27,378 nt of DNA from Acidobacteriota bacterium (GTDB lineage Bacteria; Acidobacteriota; Blastocatellia; Pyrinomonadales; Pyrinomonadaceae), in the NCBI GenBank assembly GCA_020853255.1, contig JADYZI010000370.1, positions 1 to 27,378 on the forward strand, read 5' to 3'. Below the pieces are notes generated by a model. It worked only from the letters and a program-made list of their open reading frames with translations, did no database searches and had not been told where the DNA came from. This document shows positions 17,301 through 24,540 of this stretch, in pieces. Within the stretch, counting starts at the first letter, position 1, and each line of letters opens with the position of its first letter. Both the position numbers and the translations under genes were made by a program.

Positions 17301-20233
17301 GCCAACCCGGCCGATGGACGAAACCAAAACACGATCGGTACCGCGATCAATGACAAAAGCGTTGAGGCCCACATTGACCACAAAAGTGCCGCCTGGCCGT
17401 GCGGACGCTCTCTTTCGCTTTGGGCCGCCGTTTTCCATTCCAACAATGCTTTGTGTGAGATGATCTTGCGGTAAAGGGTGCGTACGATGGCATCACAATT
17501 TGAATGCGCCTGATGAGCAAGTACCACTATCAAAAACAATACCTGGAGCGTGTTCGTCCGGACATCACCTAAGACAGTCCAAAAATGGCTCGTCCACGGA
17601 ATGCCGCGGGGGTGTGTCAATAGGTTGGTCTGGAGATGTGCATAGACCGGAAACGCAAGCACCACAATAATAAAAAGCGTCCACAAAAGCGGCGAGCCTG
17701 GAATCACTGTCCATACTGCCAGCAGCCAGAGGAAAATAGCCGGGGCAACTAAACTTCTGCGCAAATTATCAAGGATCTTCCACCGTGAAATAGCGGAAAG
17801 GTCATTCCTCACGCTTTTCCCATTCGCGTTTTTTATCCACGGAAATATCCATCTGGCGATTTGCCAGTCGCCGCGTACCCAACGATGCGATCGCTCTGTG
17901 AAGCTGTCATAATGAGCTGGAAAATCGTCTAGGAGTTCGACATCGGACACCAACCCGCAACGGGCGTACAAGCCTTCGAAAAGATCATGGCTAAGCAGAG
18001 AATTCTCAGGTACCCGACCCTTTAGCGCCGCGCGAAACGCATCAACATCATAGAGCCCTTTACCAACAAAACTTCCCTCTCCAAACAGATCTTGGTAAAC
18101 GTCTGAGGCCGCTGTTGTATATGGATCAATGCCGGTATTCCCAGAAAAGATGCGGGCAAAATAGGAACGTGACGCGCTTTGCAGTGAAATGCTGATACGC
18201 GGCTGCAGAATGGCATAGCCCTGAATGACCCGCTGCAAATTTTCGTCAAATTTCGGACGATTGAGCGGATGCACCGCGATACCAATAAGGCTGTGCGCGG
18301 CATCGCGCGGTAATTGCGTGTCCGAATCAAGCGTGATGACATATTTGATCTGCTTCAGAAATTTCTTGTCAGCAAGAATTTCCGTATAACTCGTTTCTCC
18401 GTCGCCCCGCAGCAGTGTATTAAACTCCTCCAGTTTGCCGCGTTTCCGTTCCGACCCCATCCATTTTTGCTCGCCTTCATTCCATTGGCGCCGGCGGTGA
18501 AAGAGATAGAATTTTTCATACTTTGTTTGCTCATATTTTTGATTTAATGCTTTGATCCCGTCACGTGCCGCTTTAATGATCTCTGAATCTTCCGCCAGTT
18601 CTTCGGCCAAAGCGTCTGAAAAGTCAGTGAGCAAAGCGAAGTATAAGTTGTTGTCCTGATTCGCAAGACTATAGACCTCCAGTTTTTCAAGCAACTCTGC
18701 AACAACAGATGGACTGGACAATAGAGTAGGAATTACGACAAATGTTCGCGCCTCGTCCGGAATACCTGTAGTTGTATCTATTTGCGGAAGGATGCGCGGC
18801 GGGACCATTCGTGCAAAATCCCAATTTAGAACGCTCAGTGCCAGATCGCTGGCCGGAATGATAGAAAGCACCGCGAAAGCAATGGTCAACGGAAGGCCCG
18901 CTCCGAGATAGGCGGCCGAGTAAGCCAAAAGCAGAACGACCAGTGCCGTCAACACCGCGGCTGATCCGAGGTAAGAAAAGGTCGGATGCCGCAATATGAA
19001 AAAAACAAGCTTTTCCGCGATCTCAGGACGATATTGGAATTCTTTCTCGATCTCCGAGACACCTTTATCTATTAAATAAAAGCCAATATGCGAGCGCCGC
19101 CGATCCGAGGCATCGCGGCGGCGGGCGCCTTGGGACTTTTCGACGACTTTCCGTGCAACCCTTAATTCATCTGCTTTGGTGCGCCTTGCGATCCGCTCAA
19201 CCACCTCACGGTAACGATTGCGCGTACCGAACGTCATCTTTGAATAGATCTTTGCTGGGTCTTTGCTGAAAAGCGGATCGATCAAACTGACGCTTTCAAA
19301 GAATGTTCTCCAATCGATCGTCGAAAGAAGACGCATACTCGTGATAATGTTCCCAACCGTAACCTGGGCGACTGCCTGCAGTTGGTACTCGGTCTCAACT
19401 GACAGCTCGATGCTCGAACCACGCTCATGCAGCTTGTTTGCCAGCCATTCATACGCGGGCGCGATGGCGAGGTCCCGGTCGCGTAGCTGGCACGTAAACC
19501 TTTCGACAAAGGCAGTCTCGAATTCTGTTCGTTTATCGAGATGTTGCGTAACAAATTGCAAAACCTCTTCGGGCCGTTTGCCGGCAATTTCCATCAGTTC
19601 GTCGGCCAGCTTCTCTGCTTCTTCGCGAGCTTCACGCGACTGAATTATCCGCCATGCAAACCGACGCAGGTTTTCAATAAGAACGATCCTGAGCGTGATG
19701 GCGATCGCCCAAAGTTCGCCGATCGTCAGCGGTGTGACGGCCTGGTAGGACCGCAGGAATCTTTCCAGGGCTTCGACATCGAGCCGACTGTCGGTATGGG
19801 CGATGATCGACATCGCGATGGCATAGATACGCGGATAACCCGCAAACTCACCATTTGCCAATTTTGGCAATTCACGATAGTAACCCGGAGGCAGGTCTTC
19901 GTGGATCTCACGAAGCTGTTCTTCCACAATATGAAAGTTGTCGACCAACCATTCCGCCGCCGGAGAGACCGATCGCTCTTCACGAATTGCATTTGCCAAT
20001 GAATAGTACGCTCCAAGCAGGACCTTGCCGTTATCTTTAAGGCGTGGACGCAGCAATTTATATCTTTTGGGCTGGTCCGCGGCCTTATGCTCCTTGGCGA
20101 GGGCCGCGGCAAATTGTTCAAATTTTTCGGCGCTGAATATCTCGCCGCGAATTGGTTGTTCAATATTGCCGGGCTTAACAAAATTTTTAAGCATGCCGGA
20201 TATTCCGTGAGTTGATCTAGTCATTGTTTCCAT
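11399..20233 (-). CDS. ndvB: Cyclic beta-1,2-glucan synthase-like giant protein (GT84-GH94)
   Basis: At 2,944 aa it is close to rhizobial NdvB/ChvB and Brucella Cgs (about 2,830-2,870). Order of parts: N-terminal region; membrane helices near 410-470; glycosyltransferase with ITLDSDTQLPRD (about 630) and RSHRWVRGDWQ (about 780); more helices near 845-990; a glycoamylase-like domain (about 1370-1630, HHQGMIMVALN); two beta-sandwich modules (about 1660-1815 and 2140-2410); and a C-terminal alpha/alpha barrel of GH94 phosphorylase type with MGSGDWNDGM (general-acid Asp near 2621) and PTGRGVRTRISDDLLWLP. The family makes cyclic osmoregulated glucans from UDP-glucose in the inner membrane and adjusts chain length by phosphorolysis. 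AGGA precedes the ATG, which lies inside the stress protein gene (13-bp overlap). Whether this member cyclises or makes another glucan cannot be read from sequence. Confidence 0.9.
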   Translation of the reverse strand: METMTRSTHGISGMLKNFVKPGNIEQPIRGEIFSAEKFEQFAAALAKEHKAADQPKRYKLLRPRLKDNGKVLLGAYYSLANAIREERSVSPAAEWLVDNFHIVEEQLREIHEDLPPGYYRELPKLANGEFAGYPRIYAIAMSIIAHTDSRLDVEALERFLRSYQAVTPLTIGELWAIAITLRIVLIENLRRFAWRIIQSREAREEAEKLADELMEIAGKRPEEVLQFVTQHLDKRTEFETAFVERFTCQLRDRDLAIAPAYEWLANKLHERGSSIELSVETEYQLQAVAQVTVGNIITSMRLLSTIDWRTFFESVSLIDPLFSKDPAKIYSKMTFGTRNRYREVVERIARRTKADELRVARKVVEKSQGARRRDASDRRRSHIGFYLIDKGVSEIEKEFQYRPEIAEKLVFFILRHPTFSYLGSAAVLTALVVLLLAYSAAYLGAGLPLTIAFAVLSIIPASDLALSVLNWDFARMVPPRILPQIDTTTGIPDEARTFVVIPTLLSSPSVVAELLEKLEVYSLANQDNNLYFALLTDFSDALAEELAEDSEIIKAARDGIKALNQKYEQTKYEKFYLFHRRRQWNEGEQKWMGSERKRGKLEEFNTLLRGDGETSYTEILADKKFLKQIKYVITLDSDTQLPRDAAHSLIGIAVHPLNRPKFDENLQRVIQGYAILQPRISISLQSASRSYFARIFSGNTGIDPYTTAASDVYQDLFGEGSFVGKGLYDVDAFRAALKGRVPENSLLSHDLFEGLYARCGLVSDVELLDDFPAHYDSFTERSHRWVRGDWQIARWIFPWIKNANGKSVRNDLSAISRWKILDNLRRSLVAPAIFLWLLAVWTVIPGSPLLWTLFIIVVLAFPVYAHLQTNLLTHPRGIPWTSHFWTVLGDVRTNTLQVLFLIVVLAHQAHSNCDAIVRTLYRKIISHKALLEWKTAAQSERERPHGQAALLWSMWASTLLSLIAVPIVFWFRPSAGLAAGPFLLLWVLAPFVAYRISFAPRSKQVQLSMADARMARSIARRTWRFFETFVGDNSNWLPPDNFQEDPQPKIAHRTSPTNIGLYFLSTISAYDLGYIGVLELIERLGFTFATLEKLVKVRGHYLNWYDTQSLAPLSPRYISTVDSGNLAGHLLAVKQAVTEIAGQKLFRSDVIDGLSDTLELIREEAKQFNIVSKRTEAVTIKQLQAEIGTCVRLLASGPHETTGDWVNLSDSLIAHAVAIGDIIGVLSQEHGEADFHELRSWSNDLSHQTQRYRQEISTLIPWQERDISHLFEIIGPNFPAIRQELGKITELLKPIPPLSELPELYEDLRSVLLGIEEGIANSGKGDPDPAAALKAIETLLAKLKTAEQAAQSAAVDLNSLAAQSAEIVDEMKFDFLFDEQRKIFSIGYNVDLERRDNSYYDLLASEARLTSFVAIAKDEIAQEHWFRLGRPLTPVDSSRALVSWTGTMFEYLMPILVMRDVDGTLLNQTYKAVVTRQIEYGAQNKIPWGMSESAYNARDMQLNYQYRAFGVPGLGLIRGLSEDLVIAPYATALGALVSPQSAMENFRHLVRENTLSRYGFYESIDYTPLRLPPGKEKAVVLTYMAHHQGMIMVALNNLINRDIMQDRFHTEPLVQATELLLQERIPQGAAAWHPRAEEVLSGSVNRQISDRITRTFDTPDLTTPRVQIVSNGSYSVMVTNSGAGYSMYNELAVTRWREDTTRDSSGSFIYLRDIASGDVWSAGHQPVGKRARFYEVSFSEDKAVIRRRDNKIATTTEIIVSPEDSAEIRRVSITNNGPDVREIEITSYSEIVLAPRLADAAHPAFSNLSIETEFNSAESSLIAQRRPRTETDEVILAVHTIATDGDTIGAVQYETDRSRFLGRGHDTREPVAVVEDRPLSNTVGAVLDPIFSLRRCIRVKPRETVRISFATAVAHSYDEAMRLADKYCDVQIFEREAALAWTRAQVEMRHLKIDPENAYLFQRLAAHILYSDAALRARSAVLALNTKAQSDLWAYGIGGDLPIVLIRINRGDDLAKIKQILRAHEYLRLKGLIFDLLILNDLPSSYLQSLHDELLNLVRTTGQADLLDKNGGIFIKRSDQIPEADRILLHTVARVVIVADRGNLEDEILRRPVESKLPKDLVARSPQPVYSEPPSTTPDLSFFNGLGGFGNGGREYVTILDEGQRTPAPWLNVIANDQSFGFQVSETGSGFTWSINSRENRLTPWSNDAVSDPPGEMIYLRDEETGAIWTPTPLPIREAGSYTITHGHGYSKFAHISHGVEHELTLFVPLDGPVKISLLRLRNQSKRKRKLTVTNYNELVLGFDRSRTVPYVVTETSVDGRYVRARNRYNNEFAERVAFIATDQPLSSLTCDRKEFIGRNGNLRQPAALGREKLSGRVGAGLDPCAALQTTVELDPDAEIEMVFLIGEAGSDEEVDGVVSRFRELSEVKASFDKVVDHWEKMLGTIEIRTPDIALNTLVNRWLLYQTLACRVWARSAFYQSGGAFGFRDQLQDVMSLVYAKPKIAREQILIASARQFKEGDVQHWWHPPTGRGVRTRISDDLLWLPFVASFYIKVTGDASLLDEVVPFIEAPLLKDGETDSYTQPTISSESATVLEHCLRAIDRSIPVGIHGLPLMGSGDWNDGMNFVGHEGKGESVWVGWFLLNTLNDVIPLLAGRNEADRESKYREHVKDLKTALEENAWDGNWYRRAYFDDGTALGSAENDECRIDSIAQAWSVISGGGNLHQATRAMTSVDEYLIRPGDGLVLLFTPPFDKGKLNPGYIKGYLPGVRENGGQYTHAAMWTIIAYALLGDGDKVGELFSLLNPINHTGTRAGLHKYKVEPYVLAGDVYSEPQHIGRGGWTWYTGSASWMYRTALESMLGFHLRGEKLTIDPCIPRGWRDLEIDYRHGDALYQIKVENPSCVCRGVAEVRLDSKILASNEIPLTAHGQTHQVLVVLGEPKNT

Positions 20234-21177
20234 TTATTCCTGGATTCATCGGTAACTTTCCTTGAAATGACCTCGACCGAACATGAAGCTCGTGACGCAA
20301 CGGCCGATGCTACGCAGCCCAGCCAATGTGATCGTCGGGAGTTCATTCCAACGAATATCGTGTCAGCCCTCCATTCGTGCGACGCGTTGACCAGAATGAT
20401 CCGGGGGTTACCGCTGTATGTTTGCATCGAAGCCGTCAAGCCTGCGTCCCGAAGCGTACATAAAGCCCGTTCAGCTAAAGCTCTAACCCATTTTTCTTCG
20501 CCTCTCGTCCTGTTTTCTGGAACGCCCGGGACCACGCGAAAGGCCCTTCCTGGTATCAATGCGTCCAATGGGTCCGTCACGACCAAAAGACGGATCTCTG
20601 GATGGCCGTGCCAGTTTCGTAACGCGGCGGTATTGACCGCTTCCACTGAGCACGGCGAGCCATCAAAACAAATGATAATTTTTGGCTGGTCGGTCTCGCT
20701 TGCCGGGTCTCCTCGGCCAATACGCACTGAGAATGGGGTGTATGAAATAACGTTCTGCGCAATGCTTCCCAACCCGGATATACTTGCGGAGGAGAGCCCT
20801 CGAGGGCCGATTGCGATCATGTCCGGCCGTAAGGCCGCAGACCTTTCCAGGATCATTTGAGCGGGCGAGCCTATTGCGGATTCAACTTCGATCGTCCAGC
20901 CGGGGAAATGATCCTGCAGTTCAGTCCTTGCTTCGATCAGGACCGCATTCGTCTCTGAAAGATTTCTATCTATTTGCTCGGAGTGTTTGCGGATATAATC
21001 GAGGATCTCGTTGTCTTGCGACGTATCGCTGTTGACTTCGCCTATCTTCGCTCGCAGCCAGACTTCGGAAACTGAAATGATCACGGCCTTTGCCTTATTC
21101 GGCAAGCCGGCCCGCCGAAGGTCATCCAGGGTATTTCGCGAGTATCCCGAGCCATCGTAAGCGATCAAGATCTTCAT
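20221..21177 (-). CDS. Tandem-domain universal stress protein
   Basis: Two UspA domains in about 318 aa. Domain 1 begins MKILIAYDGSGYSRNTLDDLRRAGLP and ends with an intact nucleotide-binding motif, GPRGLSSASISGLGS. Domain 2 begins KIIICFDGSPCSVEAVNTA and ends GMNSRRSHWLGCVASAVASRASCSVEV, where the usual first G-x-x-G is degraded, so only domain 1 may bind ATP. I start at the ATG at 21177 because the family begins there and AAGG/GAGG lie upstream. An ATG at 21231 (with GGCGG before it) and a TTG at 21237 would add about 20 residues. The stop overlaps the glucan synthase start by 13 bp, so the pair is co-translated. Operator copy D lies upstream. The likely role is stress or energy-state signalling tied to glucan production. 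Confidence 0.9.
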   Translation of the reverse strand: MKILIAYDGSGYSRNTLDDLRRAGLPNKAKAVIISVSEVWLRAKIGEVNSDTSQDNEILDYIRKHSEQIDRNLSETNAVLIEARTELQDHFPGWTIEVESAIGSPAQMILERSAALRPDMIAIGPRGLSSASISGLGSIAQNVISYTPFSVRIGRGDPASETDQPKIIICFDGSPCSVEAVNTAALRNWHGHPEIRLLVVTDPLDALIPGRAFRVVPGVPENRTRGEEKWVRALAERALCTLRDAGLTASMQTYSGNPRIILVNASHEWRADTIFVGMNSRRSHWLGCVASAVASRASCSVEVISRKVTDESRNKWKQ

Positions 21178-21335
21178 GAACCTTGGTACCTCAGCGCCCC
21201 CATTTTTCGAACGAGTGACCCGGCTACTCATGTTCAAACCGCCCCCGGCCTGATCCTCGTTTTAAAATATCCAATACAAGTCGCGGTGATCTGCGATCTT
21301 TATGTCTCGACCTCCGCAACGCGGGTTTCCGTTAA

Positions 21336-21353
21336 ACGACTAGACGACTAGAG
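21336..21353. repeat. Short direct repeat upstream of the stress protein gene
   Basis: CGACTAGA occurs twice back to back (ACGACTAGACGACTAGAG) between operator copy D and the stress protein start, just past the -10-like TAATAT (21360-21355). It falls near the predicted transcript start. It may be incidental. Confidence 0.3.
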
Positions 21354-21375
21354 TATATTAGATCGATCACCTTCG

Positions 21376-21415
21376 TGCGACGGTGTTTTCACGCGAATTG
21401 TGTAAGTGTTTCCTA
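21376..21415 (-). promoter_or_regulatory. Conserved 40-bp operator-like motif, copy D
   Basis: Gapless match to A-C: GCGACGGTG, TTCACGCGAA and AAGTGTTTCC. The direct repeat GTGttttcACGC and GTGtttccTACG, 23 bp apart, is clear. It lies between the hemL stop (21500) and the stress protein gene, with a -10-like TAATAT 15 bp beyond its left edge and 118 bp further to the longest ATG start. It would drive the USP-glucan synthase operon. Confidence 0.62.
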
Positions 21416-21499
21416 CGTCTCTGAACTTCACCGTCGTCGGGCTAGGCATTTTGAAGAGATCTGACTGGTCCTTCGGCCCACTAGTAAGAATGGACCTTG

Positions 21500-22792
21500 T
21501 TAGGAATTGATACTTTGGAGGGATCTGGTGATCGCTGACAGCGTTTCGTTCAGGTCGGCATTATCATGTACCGCCGAGACGAACACGGATTCGAATTGTG
21601 ATGGAGGCAAATATATCCCGTTGGCGAGCATCGATCGGAAAAAAGATGCAAACATCGAGGTGTCCGCAGTCTTCGCGGAATCAAAATCGGTGACAGCACT
21701 CTCGGTAAAAAACAGTGTGAACATCGAACCCACGCGGTTCAAGGTATATTTCCGGCCCGCGTCGTTGAATGCATGCTCAATGCCGTCGGCAAAGTATTTT
21801 CCTTTTTCTTCGAGCCGGTCATAAAACTCTGGCGTTTCGTCAATTATCTCTAAGGTCTCGATTCCCGCCGCCATCGTGACCGGGTTGCCTGAGAACGTCC
21901 CGGCCTGATAAACCGGCCCCGCTGGGGCGATCATCTCCATGATCTCACGACGGCCGCCGTAAGCACCGACGGGCAAACCACCGCCGATGATCTTTCCAAA
22001 CGTCGTAAGGTCTGGTGTGATACCAAAGATCTCTTGTGCTCCGCCGCGTGCAAGCCGAAATCCCGTCATCACCTCGTCAAAGATCAGAATGATCTTTTCC
22101 TCAGTACAAAGGTCCCGCAGGGCCTGCAGGAAATTTCGATCAGCCGGGACACAGCCCATGTTCCCGGCGACCGGTTCGATAAAAACGGCGGCTATCTCGC
22201 CTTTATGCCGCTGAATAACACCTTGGACCGATCCAATATCGTTGAAACGGGCGGTTAGCGTATCGTTCGCAGCCGAACGCGTTACACCCGGGCTGTCGGG
22301 CAAACTGAGTGTTGCGACGCCCGATCCGGCCTTGATCAAAAACGAATCGCCGTGGCCGTGATAACAGCCCTCGAACTTGATGATCTTGTTGCGGCCGGTG
22401 AAGGCCCGTGCGAGACGCATCGCGCTCATTGTCGCCTCGGTCCCGGAGTTTACCATCCTGACCGATTCGGCCGACGGCACAAAGCGTTTTATCAACCTGG
22501 CAAGTTCGATCTCACGCTCGCAGCAGGCGCCAAAGGTTGTTCCGTCCTCGACCGCTCGTTTGACGGCCTCGACGACCCGATCATGCGCGTGCCCAAGTAT
22601 CATCGGCCCCCAGGCACCAACGTAATCGATAAACTCATTCCCGTCCGCGTCCCACAAACGCGGGCCTTTGGCTTTCTTGATGTACAGCGGACCACCGCCG
22701 ACAGCGTTAAATGCCCGGACGGGCGAGTTTACGCCGCCGGGTATATGCAGTTTTGCCTCAGCAAATAGTTGTTTGCTCTTGACCGTGTTCAT
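21500..22792 (-). CDS. hemL: Glutamate-1-semialdehyde 2,1-aminomutase
   Basis: PLP enzyme that converts glutamate-1-semialdehyde to 5-aminolevulinate, the second committed step of C5 tetrapyrrole synthesis. At 430 aa it has family length. Landmarks are the N-terminal AKLHIPGGVNSPVRAF, NSGTEATMSAMRLARA (PLP phosphate contact), YHGHGDSFL, the IFDEVMTGFR stretch and Lys267 in TTFGKIIGGGLPVGAYGG, the internal aldimine. I start at the ATG at 22792, which overlaps the hemB stop as ATGA; the open frame continues 37 codons upstream only within hemB. It is the last gene of the hem operon. After its stop there is a 262-bp gap containing operator copy D. Confidence 0.97.
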   Translation of the reverse strand: MNTVKSKQLFAEAKLHIPGGVNSPVRAFNAVGGGPLYIKKAKGPRLWDADGNEFIDYVGAWGPMILGHAHDRVVEAVKRAVEDGTTFGACCEREIELARLIKRFVPSAESVRMVNSGTEATMSAMRLARAFTGRNKIIKFEGCYHGHGDSFLIKAGSGVATLSLPDSPGVTRSAANDTLTARFNDIGSVQGVIQRHKGEIAAVFIEPVAGNMGCVPADRNFLQALRDLCTEEKIILIFDEVMTGFRLARGGAQEIFGITPDLTTFGKIIGGGLPVGAYGGRREIMEMIAPAGPVYQAGTFSGNPVTMAAGIETLEIIDETPEFYDRLEEKGKYFADGIEHAFNDAGRKYTLNRVGSMFTLFFTESAVTDFDSAKTADTSMFASFFRSMLANGIYLPPSQFESVFVSAVHDNADLNETLSAITRSLQSINS

Positions 22793-23781
22793 TTGTCCAA
22801 TTCCGTCGCCGCCTCTTTTGCAAAGTATGTAACAATTACGTCCGCCCCGGCCCGCTTGATCGAGGTCAAGGCTTCCATCATTGCCGCCGTGCCGTCGATC
22901 CAACCGCGTTCCGCCGCCGCCTTGATCATCGAATACTCCCCGCTAACATTGTAAGCCGCGACCGGAACATTGAACTCGTCCTTTGACCGCCGGACGATGT
23001 CGAGATACGCCAGCGCCGGCTTGACCATAACGATATCCGCTCCTTCGTGAATATCGAGCGCGATCTCACGGATGGCTTCATCGGCATTGGCCCCGTCCAT
23101 CTGGTACGATCTTCGATCGCCAAATTGTGGGGCCGAATCTGCGGCCTGACGAAACGGCCCGTAGAATGCCGACGCAAACTTTGCCGAATATGCCATGATC
23201 GCCGTGTTCGCAAACCCGTTCTCGTCGAGTTTCGCCCGGATCGCCGCCACACGTCCGTCCATCATGTCCGAAGGCGCGACAATGTTTGCCCCGCTTTGTG
23301 CATGCGTCAGGGCCTGTTCGGCGATCAAGTCGACCGATTCATCGTTCACGACCTCGCCGTCGCGGATCACGCCGCAATGGCCGTGCGTGGTGTATGCGCA
23401 CAAACATACGTCGGTAACAACAACTATTTCGGGAAAGCGGTCTTTGATCGCACGTACCGTAGCCTGCACGATCCCGTCCTGCGCGATCGCCGCCGAACCG
23501 GTCTCATCTTTCACCGCTGGAATTCCAAACAACAAGATAGAATTGATCCGGAGGGACAAAAGCTCCTCGCATTCGCGCAGAACATTGTCGATCGAAAGCT
23601 GGTAAATGCCCGGCATCGCAGTGATCTCACGCTTTACATTTTCGCCGGTGGCGACAAATAGCGGAAAGATCAGATCGCTTTTTGCAAGCCGCGTCTCGCG
23701 GAACATATCACGCAACGCCACAGTGCGCCGAAGGCGTCGCAGCCGCGACACCCGAAAATCAGTTTGGATAAAGTTACTCAT
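22789..23781 (-). CDS. hemB: Porphobilinogen synthase (delta-aminolevulinic acid dehydratase)
   Basis: Condenses two 5-aminolevulinate molecules into porphobilinogen. At 330 aa it has normal length. The two active-site lysines are in AYSAKFASAFYGPFR (about 203) and DIVMVKPALAYLD (about 256). The metal site reads DVCLCAYTTHGHCG, with three cysteines, the zinc-dependent type rather than the Asp-rich magnesium type. The start is 3 bp after the hemD stop (TAA TAA ATG) with no clear Shine-Dalgarno, so translation probably depends on ribosomes finishing hemD. It overlaps hemL by 4 bp. Confidence 0.97.
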   Translation of the reverse strand: MSNFIQTDFRVSRLRRLRRTVALRDMFRETRLAKSDLIFPLFVATGENVKREITAMPGIYQLSIDNVLRECEELLSLRINSILLFGIPAVKDETGSAAIAQDGIVQATVRAIKDRFPEIVVVTDVCLCAYTTHGHCGVIRDGEVVNDESVDLIAEQALTHAQSGANIVAPSDMMDGRVAAIRAKLDENGFANTAIMAYSAKFASAFYGPFRQAADSAPQFGDRRSYQMDGANADEAIREIALDIHEGADIVMVKPALAYLDIVRRSKDEFNVPVAAYNVSGEYSMIKAAAERGWIDGTAAMMEALTSIKRAGADVIVTYFAKEAATELDK

Positions 23782-23784
23782 TTA

Positions 23785-24540
23785 TTAATGCGCCGCAGCC
23801 GTCAAAGATCGATACCGCTGAAACTTAAGCACGGCATTTGCAAGGTCCGCTGCGTCCGGTTTTTCTGAGATGAGATCGACGCGAATATTTGCTCTCGCAA
23901 AATATTCAGCTGTCGTTTTCCCTATCACAGCGACCTTGGTGCCGCACAGGAGGCCGGCACCGAACTGGCTGAGGAAACTCGCCGCCCCGCTTGGGCTAAA
24001 AAAGCATGCGAGTGCGATCTCGCCGCGTTTCGCAAGCGCCACGACCTTTTCGCGCAGTGCCGGCCCGACCAACATGGTTTCGGTGCGATAGACCACAGTT
24101 CTCTCGACCGTCGCGATCGGCGATAGATGGTCAACGACCGTAGGAAGAGCATTTTCGCCGCATATAATGAGGAAACGCTTATTCGCAAGCTCAGTGGGTG
24201 CTATTGCATCGAGCATTTCCTGTACGGTCCCCGCAGCGGCGTCGCCATATAGATCAAAACCCTCGTTCTTCAGAACATTGAAGCCGCGCTTGCCAAAAAC
24301 GTAAACCCTGCCGCCAAACTGAAGGTTGTATTCGCGATGCTTCTTTCGGAATATCTCGGCAGCCTTTCGGCTGGTCAGAAAGATGCCGTCGAACGAGTCA
24401 AGCCGTTTTAGCTTGTCTTCGAGGTCCAAAACGTCTTCTTTCTGCGAGGTCCGAATTGTCGGACAATTGATCACCGTCGCGTCGCCCGCAATCAGCATTC
24501 GGCTAAAATCTTCAAACTCACGGATCACCAACACGTTCAT
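23785..24540 (-). CDS. hemD: Uroporphyrinogen-III synthase
   Basis: Closes and inverts ring D of hydroxymethylbilane to give uroporphyrinogen III. This family is poorly conserved, so the call rests on length (251 aa), on the two-lobe pattern with GIFLTSRKAAEIF and CFFSPSGAASFLSQF, on VAVIGKTTAEYFA, and on position between hemC and hemB. The ATG at 24540 shares its A with the hemC stop (TGATG). GGAGG lies 7 nt upstream inside hemC. A TTG one codon earlier is possible but less likely. Confidence 0.93.
   Translation of the reverse strand: MNVLVIREFEDFSRMLIAGDATVINCPTIRTSQKEDVLDLEDKLKRLDSFDGIFLTSRKAAEIFRKKHREYNLQFGGRVYVFGKRGFNVLKNEGFDLYGDAAAGTVQEMLDAIAPTELANKRFLIICGENALPTVVDHLSPIATVERTVVYRTETMLVGPALREKVVALAKRGEIALACFFSPSGAASFLSQFGAGLLCGTKVAVIGKTTAEYFARANIRVDLISEKPDAADLANAVLKFQRYRSLTAAAH

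Noticed and set aside
14536..23890. ACGCGAA words inside ndvB (about 14536) and hemD (about 23880)
   Set aside because: They lie in coding sequence and lack the second GTGnTT half at the fixed spacing, so they are chance matches.
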